Source: CALFML01 sp044222245 (GTDB taxonomy: Bacteria; Myxococcota_A; Polyangia; Palsa-1104; JAEUJZ01). From it: 64,000 nt of DNA. The number at the start of each line of letters is the position of its first letter. The first letter of the stretch is position 1. A program made the position numbers and the translations under genes. The notes beneath the pieces were generated by a model, which worked only from the letters and a program-made list of their open reading frames with translations, did no database searches and was not told the DNA's origin. Shown here in pieces: positions 1-9,005 of the stretch. The stretch is from assembly GCA_044222245.1 (NCBI GenBank), contig JBGANQ010000014.1:77270-141269 (forward strand). Direction: 5' to 3'.

Positions 1-196
1 CGGCGGTGACCACGGCGACAAGCTCGGGGCTCTCGATGAAAAGCGAGCTGCCGCCCGGCCCGCGACGGCACAACGCCTGCCCCTTGCCGTCGATGGAATA
101 GGAGCCGGGCGCCAGCGGCAGCTGCTCGAGCTTCTTTTCTTCTGCCTGTACGTTTGCTGCCAAAAGTAGAAACAAGGTCACAATTACGGTCTGCAT
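1..196 (-). CDS. Secreted protein of unknown function, N-terminal fragment
   Basis: Only the first 65 codons are inside the window; the gene runs off the left edge. The ATG lies at 194-196. The first 18 residues form a short hydrophobic signal peptide ending in the typical cleavage sequence NVQA, followed by a charged stretch (EEKKLEQL) and a motif GSYSIDGKGQALCRR. The product is therefore probably periplasmic or outer-surface. No domain can be recognised in so short a piece. It is divergent from the flavin oxidase gene, and the space between holds the likely promoters of both. The coding assignment is supported by a clean frame to the edge and a signal peptide, but not by family recognition. 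Confidence 0.55.
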   Translation of the reverse strand, partial: MQTVIVTLFLLLAANVQAEEKKLEQLPLAPGSYSIDGKGQALCRRGPGGSSLFIESPELVAVVTA

Positions 197-323
197 GGGC
201 GCGCATGAGAGCACATCCAGGTGACATTGGGCAGCCCAGAGGGGCTCCAGGCATTGCTTGCTGACGGCGACGCGGCTCATCATCCCGGGCGGGAACGGGT
301 CCCTGGGGCACCCTCTCGCGCTG

Positions 324-353
324 TTGACAATCACACCGCTAATATCCTATCAA
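324..353 (+). promoter_or_regulatory. Sigma-70-like promoter for the flavin oxidase/cfa operon
   Basis: A perfect -35 hexamer TTGACA (324-329) is followed after 18 bases by TATCAA (348-353), close to the -10 consensus. It sits in an AT-richer patch about 110 bases before the ATG at 465. Assigned by eye from consensus only. Confidence 0.4.
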
Positions 354-383
354 TCCGCGCAACTTCGTGCGCCATGAGACTCG

Positions 384-412
384 GGAAGTGTTTGGGTTTT
401 GATTCCGTACGA
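384..412 (+). promoter_or_regulatory. Possible ECF-sigma promoter upstream of the flavin oxidase/cfa operon
   Basis: GGAAGT (384-389), one base from the common ECF -35 type GGAACT, is followed after 16 bases by CGTACGA (406-412). The same 7-mer CGTACGA, with a GAAACC element 16 bases upstream, precedes the ECF sigma gene of this window. Both boxes are short, so this is suggestive only. Confidence 0.25.
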
Positions 413-464
413 AGACCTCCGGCTCGGCCATTAAACGAATCCTTGAGCGAGGGAAATATCTATT

Positions 465-1709
465 ATGAAGATCGCGATAATCGGCGGAGGCATCTCTGGC
501 CTGTTGTGCGCCCACCTCCTTCATAAGGAGCATGAGCTCACGCTCTTCGAGAGCAACGACTACCTCGGTGGCCACGTCCACACCGAGCACCTCGAGCTCG
601 ACGGACGCAGCTACGCCATTGACACCGGCTTCAATGTGTTTTCGATGGAGGGGTACCCGAACTTCGTGCGCCTGCTTGGCCAGCTCGGCGTGCACTCCAT
701 CGAGAGCCCGCTGTCCTTCAGCGTAAGCTGCGAGCGCACCGGCATCGAGTACAACACGCGCTCCGCCAATCAGCTGCTGGCGCAGCGCCGCAACCTCTTG
801 CGCCCCGCCTTTCTGCGCATGGTCTTTGATATCGCCCGCCTCGGCGCCGAGGCCCGCGCGATCGCCGAGCACGGCGATGACACCACCACGATCGTCGAGT
901 ACCTGCGCCGCAAGGGCTACTCGCAGGAGCTGCTAGACCTCCACCTCATCCCCGCCGGCGCGACGCTGTGGTCGACCCAGGCGGCGCGCGTCCGCGCCAT
1001 CCCGGCGCGCTGGTTCGTCAAGTACTTCCAGCGGCACGGCTTCCTCGGCCTGCGCCGCGGCCTGACCTGGCACAACCTCCCCGGGGGCGCCGACTGCTAC
1101 GTCAGCGCCCTCAGCCGGCCCTTCCGCGACCGCGTCCGCCTCAGCACTCCCGTGCAGTCGGTGCGGCGCAGCCCGGAGGGGGTCACATTGCAGACGCGTC
1201 AAGGCGAGTCGCTCGGCTTCGATCGCGTCATCTTCGCCAACCACGGCGACGACGCCCTGGCTCTGCTCGCCGATCCCAGCGAGCGCGAGCGCGAGATCCT
1301 GGGCGCGTTCGCATACGACAACACCGACTCGATCCTGCACACCGACACCTCGATCCTGCCGCGCCGCCGCCGCGCCTGGGCAGCGTGGAACGCGCGCCTG
1401 CTCGGCGGCCGCGAAGAGCGCATCGCCATCACCTACAACGTGAACATCGTGCAGGCGCTAAAGTCACCGCACGTATTCTGCGTCACCCTGTTCGGCAGTG
1501 ACCGCGTCGATCCGGCGCGCGTGCTGCGCCGTTATCGCTATCGCCACCCGGTCTTCACCCCGCAGACCTGCCTCGCGCAGGCGCGCCACGACGAGGTCAA
1601 CGGGCCCAATCGCACCCACTTCTGCGGCGCTTACTGGGGCTACGGCTACCATGAGGACGGCGTCAACAGCGCCCTTTCGGTGTGCCAGCACTTCGGCAAG
1701 AAGCTGTGA
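465..1709 (+). CDS. FAD-dependent amine-oxidase-fold protein (COG2907-type), partner of Cfa-like methyltransferase
   Basis: This 414-residue flavoprotein opens with a Rossmann dinucleotide-binding motif, IAIIGGGISG (residues 3-12), and the following YLGGHVHTE segment typical of the NAD/FAD-binding proteins encoded beside cyclopropane-fatty-acid synthases. The length matches that family. The gene is directly coupled to the downstream methyltransferase by a GTGA stop/start overlap (1706-1709), so the two should be made together and act on the same membrane lipid. In Rhodobacter sphaeroides a flavin-amine-oxidase homologue of this type has been reported as a fatty-acid desaturase (UfaD) in furan-fatty-acid synthesis; I infer a similar phospholipid acyl-chain oxidation here. 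The ATG at 465 follows GAGCGAGGG at moderate distance. Family is confident, exact reaction is not. Confidence 0.85.
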   Translation: MKIAIIGGGISGLLCAHLLHKEHELTLFESNDYLGGHVHTEHLELDGRSYAIDTGFNVFSMEGYPNFVRLLGQLGVHSIESPLSFSVSCERTGIEYNTRSANQLLAQRRNLLRPAFLRMVFDIARLGAEARAIAEHGDDTTTIVEYLRRKGYSQELLDLHLIPAGATLWSTQAARVRAIPARWFVKYFQRHGFLGLRRGLTWHNLPGGADCYVSALSRPFRDRVRLSTPVQSVRRSPEGVTLQTRQGESLGFDRVIFANHGDDALALLADPSEREREILGAFAYDNTDSILHTDTSILPRRRRAWAAWNARLLGGREERIAITYNVNIVQALKSPHVFCVTLFGSDRVDPARVLRRYRYRHPVFTPQTCLAQARHDEVNGPNRTHFCGAYWGYGYHEDGVNSALSVCQHFGKKL

Positions 1710-2977
1710 GGACGGCGGTCCTCTCGGCGAGCGCGGCCGTCCCCCCGGTCGCCCCGCGAGCACTCGCCCGGCTGGCGCGCGGGCCGGTGCTCGCCCTGCT
1801 CGGCCGCATTGCCCGCGGCCGCCTGGTCGTCATCGACGGCGGCTCGCGCCGCGAGTTCGGCCAAAAGAGCGCCGCGCACCCGCTGGTGGTGACCTTGGTC
1901 GTGCATGATCCGCGCTTTTATTCCAGCCTGCTCACCGGCGGCCTTATCGGCGCCGGGGAGTCCTATGCCCGCGGCGACTGGTCGTGCGACGACCTGGTGA
2001 CGCTGGTCCGGCTCGTGGCGCGCAACCGCGAGTTCCTCGACGCTTCGACCAGTCCGCTCACCCGGATCGCGATGCCGCTTCATCGGCTGCGCCACGTCCT
2101 GCGCCGCAACTCGCGCGCTGGCAGCCGGCGCAACATCGCCCACCACTACGATCTCGGCGACGACTTCTTCGCCCTGTTCCTCGACGAGACGATGACCTAC
2201 TCCTGCGGCGTCTTCGAGCCGCCGGGGTGCTCGCTGGCCGAGGCCTCCACGGCCAAATACGAGCGCGTCTGCCGCAAGCTCCGCCTCGCGCCTGGCGACC
2301 GGGTGCTCGAGATCGGCGGCGGCTGGGGCGGCTTCGCGGTGCACGCCGCAAGCCGCCACGGCTGCCACGTCACCACCACGACCATCTCAGAGCGCCAGTA
2401 CGAGTACGCCAACCGCTGGATCCAAAGCGCCGGGCTGCGCGACCGCGTCACCGTGCTGCTGCGTGACTACCGCGACCTCGACGGACGCTTCGATAAGCTG
2501 GCCTCCATCGAGATGATCGAGGCGGTGGGCGACGGCCACCTCGAGGCCTACTTCGCCACCTGCAGCCGGCTCCTCGGGCCGCGCGGCCTGCTGCTTGTCC
2601 AGGCGATCACTGCACCGGACCGGGGTTACGAGCGCTACCGCCGCTCGGTCAGCTTCAGCCAGCGCTACATCTTCCCCGGGAGCCTGCTGCCATCGGTGGC
2701 GGTGATGAACGACGCGGCCTCCCGGGTGACGGATCTGGGCCTTGTCCACCTGCAGGACATCGGCCTTCACTACGTGCCCACGCTGCGCAGCTGGCGCGAG
2801 CGCCTGCTCGCGCGGTCAAGCCGGGCGCGCGCCCTGGGCTACGACGAAGGGTTTCTGCGCACCTGGGAGTTCTACCTCGCCTCCTGCGAGGGCGCCTTCG
2901 GGGAGCGCAGCATCAGCAACGTCCAGGCGCTGTACGCAAAGCCCGGCTGCCGCGACCTCCCGGCGCTCCCAGACTGA
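1706..2977 (+). CDS. cfa: Cyclopropane-fatty-acyl-phospholipid synthase family methyltransferase
   Basis: S-adenosylmethionine-dependent enzyme that modifies double bonds of phospholipid acyl chains at the inner membrane (cyclopropane or methyl addition). The SAM-binding motif VLEIGGGWGG, the upstream signature HHYDLGDDFF, and YSCG are all present, as is the C-terminal helical part (RSWRERL ... YLASCEGAF). Length (423 residues from this start) is close to the family. Two starts are possible: GTG at 1682, overlapping the oxidase by 28 bases, or GTG at 1706 in a tight GTGA overlap with the upstream stop. I prefer 1706 because that geometry is the usual one for translational coupling. The stop codon falls inside a 7-bp tandem repeat shared with the end of the convergent kinase gene. 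It could be a classical Cfa or a UfaM-like methylase. Confidence 0.88.
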   Translation: MRTAVLSASAAVPPVAPRALARLARGPVLALLGRIARGRLVVIDGGSRREFGQKSAAHPLVVTLVVHDPRFYSSLLTGGLIGAGESYARGDWSCDDLVTLVRLVARNREFLDASTSPLTRIAMPLHRLRHVLRRNSRAGSRRNIAHHYDLGDDFFALFLDETMTYSCGVFEPPGCSLAEASTAKYERVCRKLRLAPGDRVLEIGGGWGGFAVHAASRHGCHVTTTTISERQYEYANRWIQSAGLRDRVTVLLRDYRDLDGRFDKLASIEMIEAVGDGHLEAYFATCSRLLGPRGLLLVQAITAPDRGYERYRRSVSFSQRYIFPGSLLPSVAVMNDAASRVTDLGLVHLQDIGLHYVPTLRSWRERLLARSSRARALGYDEGFLRTWEFYLASCEGAFGERSISNVQALYAKPGCRDLPALPD

Positions 2978-3006
2978 CGACTGACGACTGACGACTGACG
3001 ACTCAG
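2972..3006. repeat. 7-bp tandem repeat holding both convergent stop codons
   Basis: Four exact copies of GACTGAC (2972-2999) and a fifth imperfect copy (3000-3006). Because the unit is 7 bases, TGA appears in all three forward frames (2975, 2982, 2989, 2996). The stop of the cfa-type gene (2975-2977) and the stop of the convergent kinase (3003-3005 on the other strand) both lie inside it, leaving 25 bases between the two genes. Confidence 0.9.
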
Positions 3007-6000
3007 GGCGAGGCGAGCCACGCCAGGCTCTCCTGCACCCGCAGCGCCAGGCCGCGCTGCCCCTGCCGCTCAGCGATCGCCAGCGCCTCCCGCAGGCCGG
3101 CCTCGGCCTCAGCCGGCGGCAGCTTGCCGCGCCGGAGGGCGATCTCGCACCAGAGCCGGCGGATCTCGGGCTCGTAGTGACGCTCGCCGTACCGCACAAC
3201 GATCCCCAGCGACTCCTCGATCGCCTGCGCGCCGTCCTCGAGCATCCCGAGCCGCAGGCAGGCGTCGGCCAAGAGCGCAAGGAAGTAGGCCAGCGGCGAC
3301 AGCGTGCCGGGGAGCCGCCACATGCCGATGCCCTTGCGCAGCGCCGCCAGCCCCTGCTCACCGCGTCCCTCAGCCGACAGCGCCCAGCCTTGCATGATCG
3401 TCGACCAGGCGAGCCACTGTCCGAAGCGCTGCTCGGTAGCCAGCGCGATGGCCTGGGTGGCGACCTCCCGGGCCGCCGGCGCGTCACCGAGGAGCTGCTC
3501 CACCGACGCGGTGTAGCTCAGCAGGAAGGCGAGGGTGTGCTGGTGGCCGAGCTCGTCGGCGAGGGCGCGGGCGTCGCGGCTCTCGGCGCGGGCGACGTCG
3601 AACGCGCCGGTGAGGCAGTGGATCCAGGCGCTGTAGCCGAGCGCCGCCACCGCCGGGTCGAGGCCGTGCTGAACCACCATCGAGCGGTGCCGCTCGCGGT
3701 CGTAGAGGCTCCGCACGCTGTCGAACTGCGCCTTGCTGCCCGCCATCTCGCCCAGCAGGAACAGATTGGTCCCCTGGAGGCGATGGGCCAGCACCAGCCG
3801 CTCGGTATCCGGCGGGTTGTTGGCCAGGTCGAGCAGCTTCTGCGCCAGCTCCCGCGCTGTCGCGTACTCGGCGCGCGCGAAGTAGTACAGCCACAGGCCG
3901 CGCAGCGCCGGGAACAGATGCGAGGTATCGCCGACCTGGGCGCACAGCTCGCGCGCCCGCGCGTAGGTCTGGGCCACCACCGGCGCGGCGTACCCCTTGG
4001 TCGCCATGAGCGGAGTGCCGATGGCGATCTGCAGCTTCAGCTCCTCCTCGATGTGCTGGCCGGCATCGGGCAGCAGCGGCACTTGCCGCAGCGCGGCGCC
4101 GAAGTGGCTGATCGCCTCCAGGTTGGCAGAGCGCTGGCAGGCGAGGTTGCCGGCGCGCGTCCAGTAGGTGATCGCCGCCGCAGGATCGTCGCTGGCGGCG
4201 TAGTGGTAGGCCAGCACCTCGGGCTGCTCCGCCGCCACTTCGGGGAACCGCTCGCGGAGCACGCGCGCGGTGCGCTCGTGGTGCTGACAGCGCTGACCGC
4301 GCAGCAGCGACTGATAGACGACGTCCTGGACCAGCGCGTGCCGGAAGGAGTAGCGCAGCCCCTCCCCTGCGCCGCGCTGCAGCAGCAGGCCCGCTTCGCA
4401 CAGCCGGCGGAGCTTTTGCTCCAGCACCGCTTCGTCTCCGCCGTGGACCGCGGACAGCAGAGCGTACGGGAAGCTGCGCCCCAGGACCGCGCCCTTTTGC
4501 GCGATCTCACGCTCGGTGGCCTCCAACCGGTCGAGGCGGGTAGCCAGCAGGCCATGCAGGGTCGCCGGAATGCCCTCGGGCAGCGCGTCGCCCACCCCGC
4601 CGTCCGGCGCTGTCTCCAGCACCGTCCGCGTCAGCTCCTCGACAAAGAGCGGAACGCCATCGGTGTGGGTCGCCAGACGCGCGATCAGCTCCGGGGACAG
4701 TCGGCGGCCGGGCGCCAGGGCCTGGATCATCTCCGCCACCTGGGTCGCCGGCAGGCGCTCCACCTGCAGGTGGCACACCAGCGGCCGCGTCAGGATCGGC
4801 GACTTGAACTCGGGGCGCGCCGTCAGCACCACCAGGATGGGGGCCTTGTCGATCCGCGACACCAGAAGGTCCAGCAGCTCCTGCGTCGAGGGGTCGATCC
4901 AGTGCAGGTCCTCGATGACGAACAGGAGCGCGCGCTGCTCGGCGGTGCGCAGGAGGATCGTGGCCAGCGCCCCCAGCGTCTTCTCCTTGAGGAGCGCCGG
5001 GGTGTAGGTGAGCGGCGGGTAGCGCGATGGCAGCGGGATGGCGAGCAGCGCCGCCAGCGGCGGCACCGTGGACTCGGCCGGCAGGCTGCAGGTGGCGACG
5101 AGCTGCTCGAGCCGCGTCAGGCGCTCTGCCGGCGCCTGCTGCGGCCGGAAGCCGAGCAGCCGCCGCAGCAGCTCGGCCATCGGGTATAGGGCGCTGTGCC
5201 GATAGTGCGACCAGCACTGGCAGGCCAGAACCGTGGCCCCCGCGGCGAGCGTCCGCTCGCGCAGCTCCTCGATGATGCGCGACTTGCCGATGCCCGCCTC
5301 GCCGCTGAGCACCGCGACCTGACCGTGCCCGCCGCGCGCCGCCGCCCACAGCTCGCCCAGCCGCTCGAGCTCGGCCCCGCGGCCGACCAGCGGCGTCAGT
5401 CCGGCGGCAGAGGCCTGGTCGAAGCGCCGCCCCGGGTCACCGGAGCGCGCCGCCAGGTAGCGCCCGGTCGGGCGTCCGGTGCCGGGAGCGGGCTCCATCC
5501 CCGCGTCGGTGATCGCGAACATGCCGCGCACCAGCAGGCGGGTCCGCTCGCTGATCACCACCGCCCCGGCCGGCGCTCCCTCCGCCAGCCACGCCGCCAG
5601 GTGCGGCGCTTCGCCGTGCACCACCAGGCCCCCCGCACTGCCTTCATCCTCGGGCTCGATGATCACCACGTCGGTACGCACGCCCACCCGCAGCTCGGGT
5701 CGCCAGCCGCCGGCGCGCGCGCCCAGGTGCGACAGCGCCGGCGCGATGGCCAACAGCGCAAGCCCCGCCTCGACGGCGCGCTGCGCGTCGTCCTCGTGCA
5801 CCGCCGGGTAGCCAAAGCCGGCCAGCAGCCGCCCGCTCACGTAGCTCACCACCCGGCCCTGGTAGCGCTTCACTACGTCGACCGCGCGGGCGCGGAACGC
5901 CTCGAGCAGCTCGCGCAGGACCTCGATCTCTACCTGCTCGGCGAGCGCCGCGGTGCCGCCGAGGTGACAGGCGAGCATCGTCAGCCAGCGGCGCTCTGGC

Positions 6001-7097
6001 GCGACAGGGGCGCTGCGGGACGGCTCCGCGCCGGCGGCTCCGGGCCGGCCGAGGAGCAGCTCCAGCGCCAGCAGCTCGTCCTTGAGCTCGCGGCAGTGCA
6101 GCCGGTCCTCGCGGTCTTTAGCCAGGGCGCGGGCCAGGATGAGGTTCAGCTGCTCGGCGAACGGCACCTCGTGCGCCGCCAGCGGCGGCACCGGCTCGGG
6201 GGACAGCGAGGAGTCATGACGCGCCAGGAGCGAGTCGTCGCTGCCGAGCGGATGGCGGCCGCAGAGCAGCTCGTAGAGCATCACGCCCGCGGCCCAGGTG
6301 TCGGTGCGGCCGTCCTGGGGCTCGCCGCGCCACTGCTCGGGGGCCATGTAGCGGGGGGTGCCCGCAGTCAGGCTCAATCCCGTCTCGCCGGCCAGGGCCT
6401 CGCCGCTGTCCGGCGCCTCCGCCGCCCGGGCGCGCCCGAACAGCGCCACGCCGAAGTCGAGGATCTTGGCGCGGCCGCTCTCCAGAATGAAGACGTTGGC
6501 GGGCTTGAGATCGCGGTGAATGATGCCCTGCCAGTGCGCGTGCTCCAGCCCGCGGGTCACGTCGATGAGGATCTCGATCGCGCGCTCGGGCGGCAGGCGC
6601 CCACGCTCTAGGAGCGACTTGAGCGACTCGCCCTCCAGATACTCGATCACCAGGAAGGGCTGTCCCTTCCACATCCCCAAGTCGAAGATGCGGACGATGT
6701 TCTCGTGATTGACCTGCGCCGTGGCGCGCGCCTCGCGCCGCAGCAGCTCGACCATCTCCTGGGTGACGTGCCGGCGTCCCGAGAGGAGGAACTTGATGGC
6801 GATGACGCGGTTGAGCTGCCGGTCAAGCGCCCGGTAGACCATGCCCATACCGCCCGCGCCAAGCCGCTCGAGGATCTCGAAGCGATCGCCCTCGCCGATG
6901 AGGTCACCCTTGCTGAGGCCCTCGTCGAGGTCTTTGCCCAGCGCACCGTCCTTTTCGACCTGGGACTGGTTCAAGACCTGGGTGTCCTCAGACATCTTGC
7001 TCTCGCGCTCACTGAACGCTGGTGCCGTCAGCGCCAGCGCATCCTCCGAATGCACGCTGCCACCGGTTTCGGTGGCACCTCGGCCTGCCGTCGACAT
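3003..7097 (-). CDS. Giant Ser/Thr kinase with degenerate cyclase domain, AAA-type ATPase and TPR tail
   Basis: A 1364-residue cytoplasmic regulator. Order of domains: acidic N-terminal leader (1-70); Hanks kinase with GAGGMG (about 80-85), the AIKF lysine, HRDLKPAN and DFG; a class III nucleotide-cyclase-homology domain (about 370-560); an AAA_16/STAND-type ATPase with Walker A GEAGIGKS and Walker B LLFVIEDLHW; then about 450 residues of TPR-like helices. The kinase keeps its catalytic residues. The cyclase region has ACHLGGTA where active cyclases carry the metal-binding Asp (usually CDLVGST), and the second Asp is replaced in YVSGRLL, so it is probably a dead sensory module. No membrane segment is visible. 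The start at 7097 has no clear Shine-Dalgarno; an alternative is the Met at 6995. This architecture is familiar in Myxococcota; input and target are unknown. Confidence 0.9.
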   Translation of the reverse strand: MSTAGRGATETGGSVHSEDALALTAPAFSERESKMSEDTQVLNQSQVEKDGALGKDLDEGLSKGDLIGEGDRFEILERLGAGGMGMVYRALDRQLNRVIAIKFLLSGRRHVTQEMVELLRREARATAQVNHENIVRIFDLGMWKGQPFLVIEYLEGESLKSLLERGRLPPERAIEILIDVTRGLEHAHWQGIIHRDLKPANVFILESGRAKILDFGVALFGRARAAEAPDSGEALAGETGLSLTAGTPRYMAPEQWRGEPQDGRTDTWAAGVMLYELLCGRHPLGSDDSLLARHDSSLSPEPVPPLAAHEVPFAEQLNLILARALAKDREDRLHCRELKDELLALELLLGRPGAAGAEPSRSAPVAPERRWLTMLACHLGGTAALAEQVEIEVLRELLEAFRARAVDVVKRYQGRVVSYVSGRLLAGFGYPAVHEDDAQRAVEAGLALLAIAPALSHLGARAGGWRPELRVGVRTDVVIIEPEDEGSAGGLVVHGEAPHLAAWLAEGAPAGAVVISERTRLLVRGMFAITDAGMEPAPGTGRPTGRYLAARSGDPGRRFDQASAAGLTPLVGRGAELERLGELWAAARGGHGQVAVLSGEAGIGKSRIIEELRERTLAAGATVLACQCWSHYRHSALYPMAELLRRLLGFRPQQAPAERLTRLEQLVATCSLPAESTVPPLAALLAIPLPSRYPPLTYTPALLKEKTLGALATILLRTAEQRALLFVIEDLHWIDPSTQELLDLLVSRIDKAPILVVLTARPEFKSPILTRPLVCHLQVERLPATQVAEMIQALAPGRRLSPELIARLATHTDGVPLFVEELTRTVLETAPDGGVGDALPEGIPATLHGLLATRLDRLEATEREIAQKGAVLGRSFPYALLSAVHGGDEAVLEQKLRRLCEAGLLLQRGAGEGLRYSFRHALVQDVVYQSLLRGQRCQHHERTARVLRERFPEVAAEQPEVLAYHYAASDDPAAAITYWTRAGNLACQRSANLEAISHFGAALRQVPLLPDAGQHIEEELKLQIAIGTPLMATKGYAAPVVAQTYARARELCAQVGDTSHLFPALRGLWLYYFARAEYATARELAQKLLDLANNPPDTERLVLAHRLQGTNLFLLGEMAGSKAQFDSVRSLYDRERHRSMVVQHGLDPAVAALGYSAWIHCLTGAFDVARAESRDARALADELGHQHTLAFLLSYTASVEQLLGDAPAAREVATQAIALATEQRFGQWLAWSTIMQGWALSAEGRGEQGLAALRKGIGMWRLPGTLSPLAYFLALLADACLRLGMLEDGAQAIEESLGIVVRYGERHYEPEIRRLWCEIALRRGKLPPAEAEAGLREALAIAERQGQRGLALRVQESLAWLASP

Positions 7098-7256
7098 GTT
7101 ACTAAAGCTATAAAATGAGACTGTCCGTGGATATAAAAATATTGCCCCTTCGCCGGCTGCCGCGATCCCTGCGCAGTTCTCAAGACCTGGAAGGCATCGT
7201 CGGAAATCGCCCGGGGATCAGCGCTCGATGTGGGTGGTGCCCTCATACAGTCGCCG
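7098..7256. other. Intergenic stretch with AT-rich island
   Basis: About 160 bases between the kinase start and the halogenase stop. Positions 7098-7145 are conspicuously AT-rich for this genome (ATATAAAAATATT, CTATAAAATG), and probably hold the kinase promoter, although no good pair of -35/-10 hexamers stands out. Confidence 0.35.
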
Positions 7257-9005
7257 CTATCGCTCTTGGCTGCGCTTCCAGTCACTGTTCCAGCTAGAGA
7301 CGGTATCCCGCAGCGCACCGCCGGCGATCCGGCCCAGGCGCCAGAGCTCTGCCGCGTTGGTGCGCACGGCGTCCTGAAGCAGTCCCCCTGCCCGCCCGGC
7401 CAGGAAGAAGTGCTTGCGCACCGCCGCCGGCGAGCGGTAGCGACCCCAGAGCATCAGCTGGACGATCGGGAGCATGGTAAAGGTCCCGGGGCAGCGGTGG
7501 CCCAGGTCGGTGAGCCGCCAGTGCGCCGGACACAGGCCGCTTCTCGCGAGCTGCGCCACGATCTGCCCCGCCGCTTCGCCGGGCGCGCTCAGGCCGTCGC
7601 GGACCGCTTCCATACGGGCGTAGACGGCGTCGAACAGCGCGACGAACTCATCGAAGTCGATACCCTGCACGCCGCGGTAGGGCTTCTGCTCGAGCAGGTC
7701 GAAGAAGGCCGGGTCCCCGGTGCGGCCGTACCCGCTGTGGACCTCGAAGGGACCGCCGATTCCGTACAGGCTCCCGAGCATCCAGATGCGGTTCCAGGCA
7801 TTCCACAGCTCGAAGGAGCGAAAGGAGATGTATGAGCCGGCGACCAGGCGATCGTAGTAGTCGTAACAGCGGCGGGTCCAGGTGTCGAGGTAGGCGAAGC
7901 GCTCGTCCGCGAAGCCGTCATCGGCCAGCGCGCCGAGGATCCGCGAGATCAGCACGTTGGCGAGGTTCATCGTCACGGAGAGCCCGCTGGAGAACAGCGG
8001 ATCGACAAAGGCCGCAGCGTGGGGCAGAAGGGCATAGCGCGCCCCGGCGGTGCGCACCGAGCTGTACTGCAGGCGTCCAGTGCCGGTCCAGCTGCGCACC
8101 GCGCGGGCGTCGGCGAACTGGCGCGCTACGCTGGGCATGGCGGCGATGCGCGTACGAAACTCTGTCTCGGGATCGGCGGGCGCCGCGGGCGCATCGGTGA
8201 GGTCGAGGGTAAGCCCCACGCTGCACAGTCGGCTCGTCGAAGCGGGGTGATTGTCAAACGGAATGACCCAGATCCACCCGCCCGGGAAGAGGTGGTGGAG
8301 CGTCCCCTGCGACAGCGGGCTGGGCATCCGGTGCTCGCCCTGGCTGGGACCGCACCGATCGTAGGGGAGGACCCCGATCATGTGGGTGTAGATCGTCCGC
8401 GAGCGCGTTCGCAGGGGACAGGGGTCGGTGCGCAGCCCGAGCCGATGCGCCACCGGCGCCTGCACCCCGCCGGCATCGACCACGAAGCGGGCGAAAAACT
8501 CCTCGCCCTCAGCGGACACCAGCCGCACGCCGCGGTCGTCGATGTCGAGCTGGCTTATGCGCAGCTGCTGCCGCACGACCGCGCCGTAGCGGATGGCCAC
8601 CGTCAGCATGTACGCATCCACGTCCTGGCGGTAGTAGTGGACGTCCGGACCAAAGGGAGGGGCCCAGGTGGGAAACTGGGTGGTCTCGGCGCCGCGATGG
8701 GCCTCGCCGGGGCGGTGGTAGGCGAAGGAGAAGTTGCGCTTGACCCCGCAGGCGGCGCTCACGCGGCTGCGCAGGCTCTGGAAGTTCGAGAGGTTCGCTA
8801 GCTCCGGAACCCCGTAGCGCTCGGCGAGGATGCGAAACTGAATTGTCGTCTCCGGGATGGTGGACTCGCCGATGGCGAAGCGGGGATGGGTGCTCGACTC
8901 GACGAGCAGCACCCGCGCCCCCTGCCGGGCGAGCGCGGCGCCGACGACCGTGCCGCCGAGCCCGGTGCCGAGGATGGCGACGTCGAATTGGCGCTGGGTC
9001 GTCAT
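7257..9005 (-). CDS. Flavin-dependent halogenase family protein, second gene of pair
   Basis: A 582-residue FAD enzyme. Diagnostic motifs: GTGLGG nucleotide-binding loop (13-18), GESTIP (46-51), and the halogenase signature WxWxIP present as WIWVIP (244-249). A lysine in GVKRNFSF (residue 89) lies where the hypohalous-acid-relay lysine is expected. Together these indicate oxidative chlorination or bromination of an electron-rich substrate using reduced flavin supplied by a separate reductase, which is not visible nearby. Start chosen at ATG 9003-9005, which overlaps the stop of the upstream paralogue as ATGA; a longer reading frame upstream is just overlap. The C-terminal about 200 residues are helical and unassigned. 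It is possible that the enzyme is a monooxygenase-like relative that does not halogenate. Confidence 0.82.
   Translation of the reverse strand: MTTQRQFDVAILGTGLGGTVVGAALARQGARVLLVESSTHPRFAIGESTIPETTIQFRILAERYGVPELANLSNFQSLRSRVSAACGVKRNFSFAYHRPGEAHRGAETTQFPTWAPPFGPDVHYYRQDVDAYMLTVAIRYGAVVRQQLRISQLDIDDRGVRLVSAEGEEFFARFVVDAGGVQAPVAHRLGLRTDPCPLRTRSRTIYTHMIGVLPYDRCGPSQGEHRMPSPLSQGTLHHLFPGGWIWVIPFDNHPASTSRLCSVGLTLDLTDAPAAPADPETEFRTRIAAMPSVARQFADARAVRSWTGTGRLQYSSVRTAGARYALLPHAAAFVDPLFSSGLSVTMNLANVLISRILGALADDGFADERFAYLDTWTRRCYDYYDRLVAGSYISFRSFELWNAWNRIWMLGSLYGIGGPFEVHSGYGRTGDPAFFDLLEQKPYRGVQGIDFDEFVALFDAVYARMEAVRDGLSAPGEAAGQIVAQLARSGLCPAHWRLTDLGHRCPGTFTMLPIVQLMLWGRYRSPAAVRKHFFLAGRAGGLLQDAVRTNAAELWRLGRIAGGALRDTVSSWNSDWKRSQER

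Noticed and set aside
3177..5189. Plus-strand open frame of 670 codons
   Set aside because: Antisense of the TPR/AAA part of the large kinase; low-complexity shadow.
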